DNA of 64,000 bases. Source: Pseudomonas sp. PDM05. Lineage in GTDB: Bacteria; Pseudomonadota; Gammaproteobacteria; Pseudomonadales; Pseudomonadaceae. The stretch is taken from the NCBI RefSeq assembly GCF_014851685.1, contig NZ_JACVAC010000015.1, forward strand, positions 1 through 64,000, written 5' to 3'. The position numbers and the translations under genes were made by a program. This document shows positions 15,755 through 25,511 of this stretch, piece by piece; position 1 is the first letter of the stretch; every line of letters starts with the position of its first letter. Under the pieces are notes generated by a model. That model made no database searches. It was given only the letters and a program-made list of their open reading frames with translations, and had not been told where the DNA came from.

Positions 15755-17994
15755 AACCCGACGATTTTGAAAAGCTGCTTGCCAACTGTGCCGACGAGCC
15801 CATTCGCTTCCCGGGAGCGATCCAGCCCCACGGCGTGCTGCTGACCTTGTCCGAACCGGGCCTGGAAATCATCCAGGTCAGCGCCAACATCGGCACGTTG
15901 TTCGGCCATGCGCCCGAGGCGCTGCTGGGTCAGCCGCTGCACACGCTGATTGGCAGCGAGCAAGCCCAGGCTGTTGCAGCCATGGCCGCAAACAACACGT
16001 TTTTTGACGCGCCACCGCTGCACGTCACGTTCAACGGTGCGGAATTCGAGGGCTTGTTGCATCGCCATCAGAACGTGTTGGTGCTGGAGTTCGAACCGCT
16101 GCTCAGGGATTTCCACCCACGGGCGCTGAACGGTCGCACCAGTGACCTGGGCAAGATGCTGCAGCGTTTGCAGTCGGCGAAAACCCTGCAGGCGCTGTAC
16201 GAAATCAGCGTGAATGAAATCCAGGCCATGACCGGTTACGACCGTGTGCTGATCTACCGTTTCGAAGAGGAAGGCCATGGCCAGGTCATCGCCGAAGCAT
16301 CAGCACCGTCCATGGAGCTTTTCAACGGGTTGTTCTTCCCCGCGTCCGACATCCCGGAGCAGGCCCGTGAGCTGTATCGCACCAACTGGCTACGCATCAT
16401 CCCGAACGCAGCCTACGAACCCGTGCCACTGCTGCCCAAGCTGCGCCCGGACACCGGCCAACCGCTGGACCTGAGCTTCGCCACCCTGCGCAGCGTGTCG
16501 CCGATTCACTGCCAATACATGCAGAACATGGGTGTGTTGTCGTCCATGAGCATCTCGCTGATGAAGGGCGACAAGCTCTGGGGCCTGATCAGTTGCGGCA
16601 ACCGCGCGCCGCTGCTGGTGCCGAACGACCTGCGCACCGCTTGCCAGACCATCGGCCAGGTGCTGTCGTTGCAGATCAGCGCCATGGAAGCCCTCGACCT
16701 GAACCGCCAACGCGAAGAAAAGGTCGAGGCCCTGGCCCTGCTGGATCAAGCGATGAAGGCGTCCCAAGAAAACGTCTTCGACGGCCTGGCCCAGCAAGCC
16801 CAGGTGCTGATGAACCTGACCCTGTCCGGCGGCGTGGCGATCATCGAAGACAAGCAACTGCACCGCTACGGCAATTGCCCGGAACCGGGGCAGATCCGTG
16901 CGCTGCACAAGTGGCTGCAACAAGGCGGCGAGCCGGTGTTTTCCAGCCACAACCTGGCCTCGGTGTATCCACCGGCCGTCGACTTCCAACAAGTCGCCAG
17001 CGGCGTGTTGGCCATGAGCCTGCCCAAGCCGGTGGACAACGGCGTGCTGTGGTTCCGCCCGGAAGTGAAAGAGAACATCAATTGGAGTGGCGACCCGAAA
17101 AAGCCGCTGGCCCTGGAAAACTCCGACGCAGGCCTGCGTCTTCGCCCACGCACCTCGTTTGAAATCTGGAAAGTGGAAATGGCTGGCATCTCCACCAAAT
17201 GGAGCCATGGCGACCGCTTCGCCGCCAACGACCTGCGCCGGTCCGCCCTGGAAAACGACCTGGCGCGCCAGGTGCTGCGCGAGCAACAAGCGGTGCGCGC
17301 ACGTGATGAGCTGGTGGCGGTGGTATCCCACGACCTGCGCAACCCGATGACTGTCATCTCGATGCTCTGCGGCATGATGCAAAAGGCCTTCAGCTCCGAT
17401 GGCCCACACACCTCGCGGCGGATTTCCTCGGCCATCGACACCATGCAACAGGCCGCCGGGCGCATGAACGTGTTGCTGGAGGACCTGCTCGACACCTCGA
17501 AAATCGAGGCCGGGCGTTATGTGGTCAAGCCGGTGTCGCTGGATGTCAGCCAGATCTTTGAGGAGGCCTACTCGCTGCTGGCGCCGCTGGCGATGGAGAA
17601 AGGCATCGACCTGTCGTTCAATGCCGAGCCCGGCCTGCAGATCAATGCGGACCCGGAGCGCCTGTTCCAGGTGCTGTCGAACCTGATCGGCAATGCCATC
17701 AAGTTCACCCCGCGCCAGGGCAATATCGGTATCAGCGCCATGAGCAACGGTGAAGAGATCGTGTTTTCGGTACGTGACAGCGGTGAAGGCATTGCGCCGG
17801 AGCAACTGCCCCACGTGTTTGATCGCTATTGGACACAGACTGAAAACAATCCCACCGGCAGCGGGCTGGGGCTGTACATCACCCAAGGCATCATCCAGGC
17901 CCACGGCGGCAAAATTGTTGCTGAAAGCGAGGTGGGGCGTGGCAGCGAGTTCCGCTTTACGGTGCCCAAGGTGCTTGGCGATTCGCATACCTGA
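15751..17994 (+). CDS. bphP: Bacteriophytochrome histidine kinase
   Basis: This 747-aa red/far-red photoreceptor has an N-terminal PAS domain with the biliverdin-attaching Cys (Cys13, LLANCADEPIRFPGAIQPHG), a GAF domain with the PASDIPEQAR signature, and a PHY region with the PRTSFEIWK tongue motif. A HisKA domain follows (His in VVSHDLRNPMTVIS), then HATPase_c (NLIGNAIKFTP, DSGEGI, GSGLGLYI). Length and order are canonical. It starts at 15751, inside the bphO stop. The receiver protein upstream is its candidate partner. Confidence 0.97.
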   Translation: MKPDDFEKLLANCADEPIRFPGAIQPHGVLLTLSEPGLEIIQVSANIGTLFGHAPEALLGQPLHTLIGSEQAQAVAAMAANNTFFDAPPLHVTFNGAEFEGLLHRHQNVLVLEFEPLLRDFHPRALNGRTSDLGKMLQRLQSAKTLQALYEISVNEIQAMTGYDRVLIYRFEEEGHGQVIAEASAPSMELFNGLFFPASDIPEQARELYRTNWLRIIPNAAYEPVPLLPKLRPDTGQPLDLSFATLRSVSPIHCQYMQNMGVLSSMSISLMKGDKLWGLISCGNRAPLLVPNDLRTACQTIGQVLSLQISAMEALDLNRQREEKVEALALLDQAMKASQENVFDGLAQQAQVLMNLTLSGGVAIIEDKQLHRYGNCPEPGQIRALHKWLQQGGEPVFSSHNLASVYPPAVDFQQVASGVLAMSLPKPVDNGVLWFRPEVKENINWSGDPKKPLALENSDAGLRLRPRTSFEIWKVEMAGISTKWSHGDRFAANDLRRSALENDLARQVLREQQAVRARDELVAVVSHDLRNPMTVISMLCGMMQKAFSSDGPHTSRRISSAIDTMQQAAGRMNVLLEDLLDTSKIEAGRYVVKPVSLDVSQIFEEAYSLLAPLAMEKGIDLSFNAEPGLQINADPERLFQVLSNLIGNAIKFTPRQGNIGISAMSNGEEIVFSVRDSGEGIAPEQLPHVFDRYWTQTENNPTGSGLGLYITQGIIQAHGGKIVAESEVGRGSEFRFTVPKVLGDSHT

Positions 17995-18116
17995 ATCTCG
18001 CAACGTTTTGAGATGAGGCGCTTATAGGTTTCCCGTCACACGCTCTGTAAGGTCGGCTCGCGTCGCTGTGTCCATGATGCAGCGCGGCGTACCCCAACCA
18101 TTCAGAGGAAAACGCC

Positions 18117-18314
18117 ATGGATATTTTTTTCGGTTCTACCGCAACGTTCATACACAACATTCTGCCGGCCACTTCCACGCCGGCAAAAATCACAGTCCCC
18201 CGACAACCGCCGCCCACTCCGGACGCAAGCGTTGATTTCAGCGGTAGCAGAAACCGGCAAGACAAGCGGCGCTCTGGCAGCATCGACAGCCTGGGCGGCG
18301 GAAGAATCATCTGA
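18117..18314 (+). CDS. Small hypothetical protein, 65 aa
   Basis: The frame has a strong ribosome binding site (AGAGGAAAACGCC before the ATG). The product is Ser/Pro/Arg rich with no transmembrane segment or domain that I recognise; the N-terminus is mildly hydrophobic and the C-terminus is disordered and basic. It stands alone between bphP and the phosphatase. It may be real, judged mainly by the Shine-Dalgarno site. Confidence 0.45.
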   Translation: MDIFFGSTATFIHNILPATSTPAKITVPRQPPPTPDASVDFSGSRNRQDKRRSGSIDSLGGGRII

Positions 18315-18424
18315 CGCGTTGAGTCAGGGGGCGGTTTAAATACCGTCCTCTGGGTCGCTTCGACAAAATGCTGACATCCACTGCGTTAATCTGAATATCG
18401 TCCTTGAACAGAGCCGTCATACCC

Positions 18425-20308
18425 ATGCGTCAACCTGCTGTCCTCGCTGGCCCGCTTCTACGGCGGCTGGAACCCCACCGCCTGGTGTTCTGGCTGGTGG
18501 GCAGTCGCGAACTGGCGCCGACCCTCAAACTGCACGTTGCCGGGCAGGCCCGTCTGGTCACCCTGGACCAGGGCCAGTGCCAGGTCGTGCCGGTCGGGCG
18601 CCACGCGTTCATCCACCTGATCGACGTACCGCTGGATGACGCGCTGCCCGAGGATGTAGAGATTGGCTATGACCTGCTGATCGACGGCCACGGCATCGCC
18701 GATTGGGCGCCGCACCTGCTCTATGCCAATGCCCACGGCCCGACGTTCGTGTTGCACAGTCGCATCCAGCAACTGGTGCACGGCTCCTGCCGCAAACCCC
18801 ATCACCGTGCCGACGAAGGCTTGTTGTGTGTCGACCGCCTGCTGGCGGGTGCACCCACCCCGACAGAACGTCCGGCCTTGCTGATGATGAGCGGCGACCA
18901 GATCTACGCCGACGATGTCGCCGGGCCGATGCTGCGGGCGATTCATGCCTTGGTCGAGCGCCTGGGCCTGTTCGACGAATCCCTTGAAGGTGCGGTGGTG
19001 GACGACAGCGCCAGCCTCTATGGGCATCGCGCCAGCTATTACCATCGTGCCGACCTGCTGCCCGCGCTGGAGAGCAACGAAACCCTGCGCGAACGCTTTT
19101 TTGGTGGGGCGAAGAAACCGATTTTCACCAGCAGCACCGCCGACAATCACTTGGTGACCTTTGCCGAAGTGATCGCGATGTACCTGCTGGTATGGTCGCC
19201 CACGCCGTGGACACTGATCGCGCCGCATCCGCCGCAGTTGAGTGCGGACGAACAACGGCGGTACGCCCGGGAACAGGTGCAGATCGAACGGTTCCGCGAT
19301 GGCCTGCCGGGTGTCGCACGGGTGTTTGCGCACCTGTCGACGCTGATGATCTTTGACGACCATGACATCACCGACGACTGGAACCTCAGCGCCCAATGGG
19401 AAGAAACCGCCTACGGCCACCCGTTTTCCAAACGCATCATCGGCAACGCGCTGCTCGCCTATCTGCTCTGTCAGGGATGGGGTAACCAGCCGCAGGTGTT
19501 CAGCGATCTGCTGAGCCAGACCCAAACGCTCACCGCCCACGCACTGGACAATTGTCTCGATGCGACCAGACAGGATGAATTGCTCGAAACCCTGCTGACA
19601 TTCCAGCACTGGCACTACGTGCTGCCCACCACTCCGGCCCTGGTGGTGCTCGACACCCGCACCCGGCGCTGGCGCAGCGAGTTCACCCTCAAGCAACCCT
19701 CCGGTCTGCTGGACTGGGAAGCCTTGAGCGAACTGCAACAGGCACTGCTCGACCACCCCTCGGCCATCATCGTCTCACCCGCACCGATCTTCGGCGTCAA
19801 GCTGATCGAAACCGTGCAAAAGGTCTTCAGCTGGTGCGGTTACCCGCTGCTGGTGGACGCGGAAAACTGGATGGCCCATCGCGGCGCCGCCCAGGTGATC
19901 CTCAATATCTTCCGTCACTCCCGCACGCCGGGTAACTACGTGATCCTCTCCGGCGACGTGCATTACTCGTTCGTCTACGAAGTGCTGATCCGCCACCGCA
20001 ACGCCGGCCCGAAAATCTGGCAGATCACCAGCAGCGGCATCAAGAACGAATTCCCGCCGCGCCTGCTGGAATGGTTCGACCGCCTCAACCGCTGGCTCTA
20101 CTCACCGCGCTCCCCGCTCAACTGGTTTACCCGTCGACGCACCATGCAAGTGGTGCCGCACATCCCCGAACACGCCGAAGCGGGCGAACGGCTATGGAAT
20201 TCGGCAGGGATCGGCCAGGTGTTTTTCAACGAACAGGGCCAGCCTGAAGCGATCTACCAGCACAACGCCGATGGGACGCCGCGCACGCGCATGGTGGCGC
20301 CGCAGTAA
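18425..20308 (+). CDS. PhoD-like metallophosphatase
   Basis: This 627-aa protein has the PhoD/alkaline phosphatase D-type metallophosphoesterase core: LLMMSGDQIYADDV, MIFDDHDITDDWN and the late motif VILSGDVHYSF with a preceding conserved acidic VVLDTRTRR. No signal peptide is visible, so unlike secreted PhoD it may be cytoplasmic. I start it at the ATG at 18425; a TTG at 18404 is an alternative. Substrate unknown (phosphodiester or monoester). Confidence 0.85.
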   Translation: MRQPAVLAGPLLRRLEPHRLVFWLVGSRELAPTLKLHVAGQARLVTLDQGQCQVVPVGRHAFIHLIDVPLDDALPEDVEIGYDLLIDGHGIADWAPHLLYANAHGPTFVLHSRIQQLVHGSCRKPHHRADEGLLCVDRLLAGAPTPTERPALLMMSGDQIYADDVAGPMLRAIHALVERLGLFDESLEGAVVDDSASLYGHRASYYHRADLLPALESNETLRERFFGGAKKPIFTSSTADNHLVTFAEVIAMYLLVWSPTPWTLIAPHPPQLSADEQRRYAREQVQIERFRDGLPGVARVFAHLSTLMIFDDHDITDDWNLSAQWEETAYGHPFSKRIIGNALLAYLLCQGWGNQPQVFSDLLSQTQTLTAHALDNCLDATRQDELLETLLTFQHWHYVLPTTPALVVLDTRTRRWRSEFTLKQPSGLLDWEALSELQQALLDHPSAIIVSPAPIFGVKLIETVQKVFSWCGYPLLVDAENWMAHRGAAQVILNIFRHSRTPGNYVILSGDVHYSFVYEVLIRHRNAGPKIWQITSSGIKNEFPPRLLEWFDRLNRWLYSPRSPLNWFTRRRTMQVVPHIPEHAEAGERLWNSAGIGQVFFNEQGQPEAIYQHNADGTPRTRMVAPQ

Positions 20309-20499
20309 GTTTTCTCACCTATGTAAAACCATGCTCTCACTCGCTCATCAGAATGTTCACAACCCTCTGTTTTTAAAGAAATTTTCTGAAAATATTCAAG
20401 CCTCGTCGTTCACCTAAACAGTGCCAGGCTCTTACCGGTCTTTGCGAAAAGCCCCATCAATCGCCGATTGCCATATGAACCTATTTTGGTGCACTCTCA

Positions 20500-20841
20500 G
20501 TGAACGACATACATCTCGTATTGAACGTCGCTTTTTTCCGAACGGAGGCTGGCAAGGAGCCCGTACGTGAATGGCTGATGGAACTGCCCAGGGAATCAAG
20601 AAAACTCATAGGCACTGACATCAAGTCGGTCCAGTTCGCGTGGCCGCAGGGAATGCCGCTGGTTCGAAAACTGGAACATCGACTCTGGGAGGTGCGAACT
20701 GACCTCGGTGAAAACATTGCACGAGTCATCTTCACGCTGGTTGATAGCGAAATGGTCCTGTTGCACGGTTTCATCAAAAAGACTCAGAAAACTCCGCTGA
20801 TCGAGTTAGCTACCGCCAGACGTCGCAAAAACAAGCTATGA
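20500..20841 (+). CDS. RelE/HigB-type toxin (Gp49-like)
   Basis: This 113-aa protein belongs to the phage-derived Gp49-like/HigB toxin family, which are RelE-fold mRNA interferases (REWLMELPRESRKLIGTDIK, then VRKLEHRLWEVRTDLGENIA, and LLHGFIKKTQKTP). The start is a GTG at 20500. The antitoxin gene follows 9 bases later, giving the toxin-first order of HigBA modules. Confidence 0.88.
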   Translation: MNDIHLVLNVAFFRTEAGKEPVREWLMELPRESRKLIGTDIKSVQFAWPQGMPLVRKLEHRLWEVRTDLGENIARVIFTLVDSEMVLLHGFIKKTQKTPLIELATARRRKNKL

Positions 20842-20850
20842 GGAACCCCC

Positions 20851-21168
20851 ATGAACAAACATATCGGCTCCAGCTTCGATGATTTTCTCAACGACGATGG
20901 GCTCATAGAGGAAGTCTCTGCTGGCGCGTTGAAGCGTGTTATCGCCTGGCAATTGGCAGAAGCGATGAAAGCGCAGAAGGTCAGTAAAAAAGCACTGGCA
21001 GAACGTATGCATACCAGCCGCACAGCCGTAGACCGTGCACTCGACGGGAATGATGCGGGCATGACGCTGGCTACTCTGGCGAGCGCAGCCAGGGCATTGG
21101 GTCAGCGTGTAGAGGTGCGCCTGGTACCGAACTCCGATGCAAATGCCGCAGCCTGCGATGTCCAGTAA
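20851..21168 (+). CDS. XRE-family antitoxin, HigA-like
   Basis: This 105-aa protein has a helix-turn-helix at about residues 40-70 (VSKKALAERMHTSRTAVDRAL) and the N-terminal dimer/toxin-binding part. It should neutralise the upstream toxin and repress the shared promoter. A GAGG ribosome binding site precedes the ATG. Confidence 0.88.
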   Translation: MNKHIGSSFDDFLNDDGLIEEVSAGALKRVIAWQLAEAMKAQKVSKKALAERMHTSRTAVDRALDGNDAGMTLATLASAARALGQRVEVRLVPNSDANAAACDVQ

Positions 21169-21218
21169 CCCCCTGGGGGCGGTGGATCAGCCGGCCAATT
21201 TTTACCTGACCCACCGCC

Positions 21219-21313
21219 TGTGGCGAGGGAGCTTGCTCCCGCTGGGGCGCGAAGCGGCCCCAAAACATGGGGCTGCTGCGCAGTCCAGTGGGAGCAAGCG
21301 CCCTCGCCACAGG
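21219..21313. repeat. REP-like inverted repeat (second family)
   Basis: The arms CCTGTGGCGAGGGAGCTTGC and GAGCAAGCGCCCTCGCCACA flank a GC-rich centre. This is a different REP class from the gtgggagcgggcttgc elements elsewhere in the window. Confidence 0.8.
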
Positions 21314-21336
21314 TTACTGCTCACCCTCTCTTGCGC

Positions 21337-22365
21337 TTACCTGACTGGCGGCGCGTATTGAATCCCGCCGTTGTTCCACAACGCATTCAACCCACGCTTG
21401 ATCTTCAGCACGCTGCCCTGGCCAATGTTGCGCTCAAACACTTCGCCGTAGTTGCCCACCTGCTTGACGATCTGCACCACCCAATCCTTGCGCAGTTTCA
21501 GGTCCTTGCCGTACTCACCGTCTACGCCGAGCAAACGCGCCACATCCGGGTTCTTGGTGGTCTTGGCCTGCTCTTCGACGTTCTGCGAGGTGATGCCCAT
21601 TTCCTCGGCATTGAGCATGGCAAACAGGGTCCACTTGACGATGCTGAACCACTCGTCATCGCCCTTGCGCACCAGCGGGCCCAGGGGTTCCTTGGAGATG
21701 ATTTCCGGCAGCACCACAAATTCGTCCGGGTGGGCCATCTTGATGCGCTGGGCGTACAGGCCCGACTGGTCGGTGGTCAGCACGTCGCAACGGCCGGCTT
21801 CCAGGCCCTTGGCGCTTTCATCGGCGGTGTCGAAGGTGATCGGCGTGTACTTCAGGCCGTGGGTGCGAAAGTAGTCGGAGACATTGAGTTCGGTGGTGGT
21901 GCCGGCCTGGATACACACCGTCGCGCCGTCCAGTTGCTTGGCGCTGGTGACGCCCAGCTTGTTGTTCACCAGAAAGCCGATGCCGTCGTAGTAGGTCACG
22001 CCGGTGAACACCAGGCCCATGCCCGAATCCCGCGAACTGGTCCAGGTGGTGTTGCGCGAGATCAGGTCGATTTCGCCGGACTGCAACGCAGTGAAACGCT
22101 CCTTGGCGGTCAACTGGCTGAACTTCACTTTCGACGCATCACCAAACACCGCCGCCGCGACGGCGTGGCACACGTCCACATCGATGCCGGTCATCTTGCC
22201 GTTGCTGTCCGGCACACCAAAGCCTGGCAAACCGTCGCTGACACCGCACTGGATAAAGCCTTTCTTCTGGATCGCATCAAGGGTCACGCCCGCCTGGGCG
22301 GTGCCGGCCAGGCCCAGTACAGCGCCGGCAACAAGTGCGGCCAAGGTGGTTTTGAATGGGGTCAT
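21337..22365 (-). CDS. Amino-acid ABC transporter substrate-binding protein (AapJ/BztA type)
   Basis: This 342-aa periplasmic protein has a cleavable signal (FKTTLAALVAGAVLGLAGTA then QAG) and the bacterial solute-binding family 3 fold (VRKGFIQCGVSD-like opening, GKMTGIDVDVCHAVAAAVFG, LISRNTTWTSSRDS). It matches AapJ-type general L-amino-acid receptors. No permease or ATPase gene is adjacent, so it must work with a transporter elsewhere. It diverges from a LysR gene, a probable regulator. Confidence 0.9.
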   Translation of the reverse strand: MTPFKTTLAALVAGAVLGLAGTAQAGVTLDAIQKKGFIQCGVSDGLPGFGVPDSNGKMTGIDVDVCHAVAAAVFGDASKVKFSQLTAKERFTALQSGEIDLISRNTTWTSSRDSGMGLVFTGVTYYDGIGFLVNNKLGVTSAKQLDGATVCIQAGTTTELNVSDYFRTHGLKYTPITFDTADESAKGLEAGRCDVLTTDQSGLYAQRIKMAHPDEFVVLPEIISKEPLGPLVRKGDDEWFSIVKWTLFAMLNAEEMGITSQNVEEQAKTTKNPDVARLLGVDGEYGKDLKLRKDWVVQIVKQVGNYGEVFERNIGQGSVLKIKRGLNALWNNGGIQYAPPVR

Positions 22366-22508
22366 GCAAGGCTCTCCCTGTCGTTCTTTTTATTCGGCGC
22401 CGCATATCCCGCGCCGGTTTATAGTGCTGGCGGGCAGTATCAACGGCTTTGCGCCGCTGCCACAAACGACCTTTAGGCAAAGGCTCCTTCCGATTTGGAA
22501 TGAACTGC

Positions 22509-23405
22509 ATGATTTCAAAACGCTTGACCCCCTCGATGACCGCCCTGCAGTGCTTCGAAGCCGCTGCCCGCCACCTGAGTTTCACCCGCGCCGCCGAAGA
22601 GCTGCACCTGACCCAGAGTGCCGTGAGCAAGCAAGTGGCGCAGTTGGAGGAAATGCTCTGCCACAACCTCTTCGAACGGGTGCGCCAGCGCTTGTACCTG
22701 TCGCCGGCGGGGTCGCTGTACCTGGCCGAAGTGCGCAAGATCCTCACGCAGGTGGACATTTCCAGCCGCTACATCCTCACCTACGGTGGCGAGACCGAAG
22801 TGCTGCGCATCGCCACCCAACCGACCTTCGGTGACCGCTGGCTGGTGCCCAAGCTCAAGGACTTCGCGGCGCGCCACCCCAATATCCACCTCGACGTGCG
22901 CAACGAACTGGAACCCTTCGATGTGCTGCAGGCCAAGGCCGACATCGCGTTTTTCTTCGGCCAGGGCTCGTGGCCGGGGGCGACCTGCATCGAGTTGTTT
23001 CGTGAAGCGGTGGTACCGGTGTGTGCACCGGGGTTCGTCGCCGAGGGTAGCGACGCCTCGTCGCGCCATACCTTGCTGCAATGCACCTCGCGCCCGGAAG
23101 CCTGGCACGAATGGTTCCTGGAACAGGGCCTGCACTCGCAGAACAGCTACCACGGGCCGCGTTTCGACACCTTCTACATGTGCATCCGTGCCGCGCAGTC
23201 GGGCTACGGCGTAGCGCTGGTGCCACAGTATCTGGTGGCCGAAGAGCTGGCCAATGGCAGTTTGATGATTGCGTGGCAGTACGCGATGCCCAGCGCTGGC
23301 GCGCACTTTGTCGCCCACGCCGAACATGCCGGGGAGATTCCCAAGGTAAAGGCCTTTCTCAGCTGGATCGTCGAGGTAGCAAAGCAACGTGCTCCAACTG
23401 GATAG
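22509..23405 (+). CDS. LysR-family regulator, GcvA-like
   Basis: This 298-aa regulator has the N-terminal winged helix (MTALQCFEAAARHLSFTRAA then EELHLTQSAVSKQVAQLE) and a C-terminal substrate-binding domain. I start it at 22509 (MISKRLTPSM), as usual for GcvA-like proteins. It diverges from the amino-acid binding protein gene with a 143-base gap, which suggests control of that gene. Confidence 0.9.
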   Translation: MISKRLTPSMTALQCFEAAARHLSFTRAAEELHLTQSAVSKQVAQLEEMLCHNLFERVRQRLYLSPAGSLYLAEVRKILTQVDISSRYILTYGGETEVLRIATQPTFGDRWLVPKLKDFAARHPNIHLDVRNELEPFDVLQAKADIAFFFGQGSWPGATCIELFREAVVPVCAPGFVAEGSDASSRHTLLQCTSRPEAWHEWFLEQGLHSQNSYHGPRFDTFYMCIRAAQSGYGVALVPQYLVAEELANGSLMIAWQYAMPSAGAHFVAHAEHAGEIPKVKAFLSWIVEVAKQRAPTG

Positions 23406-23416
23406 GCACCGCTGCA

Positions 23417-23447
23417 CGCCCCGCGGCAGCAAGCGCCCTCGCCACGG
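23417..23447. repeat. Solo REP half-element
   Basis: A single arm (GGCAGCAAGCGCCCTCGCCA) of the same class as the repeat near 21.2 kb lies just after the LysR stop codon; the second arm is missing. Confidence 0.55.
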
Positions 23448-23553
23448 CACATCCCGAATTTTAATAATGACCCGGCGACTTTATTTCGTTTGCGACAAGG
23501 CCCGGCGCACGGCTTAGATAAAAAGGTGCCCTCCATTGCCGAGTCCCCGATTC

Positions 23554-24804
23554 ATGAGCCGCGAAACCATCAGCCAGTCGATTTCCATCGTTCACCCCAT
23601 CAGCCTCAGCCACGGCAGGAACGCCGAGGTCTGGGACACCACGGGCAAACGGTATATCGATTTTGTCGGCGGCATCGGCGTACTCAACCTCGGCCATTGC
23701 CACCCCGGTGTGGTCGCAGCGATTCGCGAACAGGCGACAAAGTTGACCCACTACGCGTTCAACGCCGCGCCCCACGCGCCCTACATTGAACTGATGACGC
23801 GTCTGAGCGCGTTTATCCCAGTGGATTACCCGGTCAGCGGCATGCTCACCAACAGTGGCGCGGAAGCTGCGGAAAACGCCTTGAAGATCGTGCGCGGCGC
23901 CACTGGCCGCACGGCGGTGATCGCGTTTGACGGCGCGTTCCACGGCCGTACCCTGGCCACACTCAACCTCAATGGCAAGGTAGCGCCCTACAAGCAAAAG
24001 GTCGGCGTACTACCCGGCCCTGTGTACCACTTGCCTTATCCAAGCCCCGATAACGACGTGTCCTGCGCCGAGGCCTTGAAGGCCATGGACCGCCTGTTCA
24101 GCGTGGAAATCGACGTCAACGACGTGGCCTGCTTCATCATCGAGCCGGTGCAGGGCGAAGGCGGTTTCCTGGCCCTGGACAGTGGGTTCGCCCAAGCCCT
24201 GCGGCACTTTTGCGATGAAAAGAACATCCTGCTGATCGCCGATGAAATCCAGTCCGGCTTCGGCCGCACCGGCCAGCGCTTCGCCTTTTCGCGCCTGGGC
24301 ATTGAGCCGGACCTGATCCTGCTGGGCAAAAGCATCGCCGGTGGCGTACCACTGGGTGCGGTGGTCGGGCGCAAGGCGCTGCTCGACAACCTGCCCAAAG
24401 GCGGATTGGGCGGCACCTATTCCGGCAACCCGATTGCCTGCGCAGCAGCGTTGGCCACGCTGGATGCGATGAGCGATGCGCACTTGAACACGTGGGGCGC
24501 GCAGCAGGAAGAAGCCATCGTCAGCCGCTACAACGCCTGGCGTGCACAAGGCCTGTCGCCCTACCTCGGCCGCCTGACCGGCGTCGGCGCCATGCGCGGC
24601 ATCGAGTTGGCCCACGCCGACGGCACGCCGGCGCCCCAGCAACTCACGCAATTGCTCGGCCTGGCGCGGGATTCAGGCTTGCTGCTGATGCCCAGCGGCA
24701 AGTCGCGGCACATCATCCGCTTGCTCGCACCGCTGACGATCGAGCCTGCGGTGCTGGAGGAAGGCCTGGATATTTTGCAGCGCTGCCTGGCGCAGTTGGT
24801 CTGA
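23554..24804 (+). CDS. Class III aminotransferase, 4-aminobutyrate-type
   Basis: This 416-aa PLP enzyme resembles GabT (4-aminobutyrate to succinate semialdehyde). Motifs: TNSGAEAAENALKIVRGATG, FDGAFHGRTLATLNL, EPVQGEGGF, IADEIQSGFGRTG and the PLP Lys in LLGKSIAGGVPLGAV. I start it at 23554 (MSRETISQSI), where the family begins. The usual partner gabD is not present, so exact substrate (GABA, 5-aminovalerate, other omega-amine) is open. Confidence 0.9.
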   Translation: MSRETISQSISIVHPISLSHGRNAEVWDTTGKRYIDFVGGIGVLNLGHCHPGVVAAIREQATKLTHYAFNAAPHAPYIELMTRLSAFIPVDYPVSGMLTNSGAEAAENALKIVRGATGRTAVIAFDGAFHGRTLATLNLNGKVAPYKQKVGVLPGPVYHLPYPSPDNDVSCAEALKAMDRLFSVEIDVNDVACFIIEPVQGEGGFLALDSGFAQALRHFCDEKNILLIADEIQSGFGRTGQRFAFSRLGIEPDLILLGKSIAGGVPLGAVVGRKALLDNLPKGGLGGTYSGNPIACAAALATLDAMSDAHLNTWGAQQEEAIVSRYNAWRAQGLSPYLGRLTGVGAMRGIELAHADGTPAPQQLTQLLGLARDSGLLLMPSGKSRHIIRLLAPLTIEPAVLEEGLDILQRCLAQLV

Positions 24805-24909
24805 TTGCGTCACCTCTGAGCGGGTCGCCCCTCCGAACTGCTGTCAAAGTGCTATACCGTTGTTCTCAGCAGAGAACTCCAGGGTCACATTTTGCGCAGT
24901 CATCCCCAT

Positions 24910-25341
24910 ATGGAACCGGAGCGGGCCTTGAATACGGGTGCCCTGACGGCCCGCGAACAAGCGGTATTGCGATTGATCAGCATGGGCATGGATTGCCAGG
25001 CGGTAGCCCTGCACCTGGCCATCAGCCCACTGACCGCGCGTAAACACCGCAGCAATATCCTGGCGAAAACCGGGCTCAAGTCTGCGGTTCAACTCGCCAC
25101 CTTTGCCGTCGAATGGGAATTCCACCCCGGCCGTCGGCGGCTGGCCCTTGCACCACCGTTGACACGCCGTGAACGGGAAATTGCCGAATACATCGCCGCC
25201 GGGCAAACCAGCAAGCAAATTGCAAAAAACCTGGGCATCAGTGACCTCACCGTGCGCAAACACCGGGAAAACCTCTACCGTAAACTCGGCATCCAGCGCA
25301 TGGCGCAACTGGTCCTCTACTGCCTGCAACACCCGCTCTAG
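24910..25341 (+). CDS. Protein of two tandem LuxR-type HTH domains
   Basis: This 143-aa protein consists of two GerE/LuxR DNA-binding domains and nothing else: residues about 12-65 (LTAREQAVLRLISMG, then SPLTARKHRSNIL) and about 82-140 (LTRREREIAEYIAAGQTSKQ, then ISDLTVRKHRENLYRKLG). No sensor, receiver or ATPase is present. A TTG upstream could add six residues; I use the ATG at 24910. It lies just ahead of a kinase/NarL-type regulator pair and the paralogue cassette, and probably acts in the same circuit. A twin-HTH layout is rare; the two halves could bind both arms of a dyad. Confidence 0.85.
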   Translation: MEPERALNTGALTAREQAVLRLISMGMDCQAVALHLAISPLTARKHRSNILAKTGLKSAVQLATFAVEWEFHPGRRRLALAPPLTRREREIAEYIAAGQTSKQIAKNLGISDLTVRKHRENLYRKLGIQRMAQLVLYCLQHPL

Positions 25342-25511
25342 ACCGCCATGCCCGCGTAAAACCTACGCCATCGGCAGTATTGCGCTGCACGCGGCTGGGC
25401 TCCAATGTTGTGATTCATCCCCTTTGCAAGGAACATCGGGCAAGCGACACAGCAACCTTCAGCACCGCCCTTTTTGTGACGCACTATCCCGATCTATCAC
25501 GGAGACAAGGA

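Noticed and set aside
20500..21168. Toxin-antitoxin pair as a novel defence system
   Set aside because: The pair matches the ordinary HigBA/Gp49-like type in order and domains; no extra gene is attached.
23418..23446. Possible terminator after the LysR gene
   Set aside because: Only one REP arm is present and there is no T-run, so no stem of terminator type forms.
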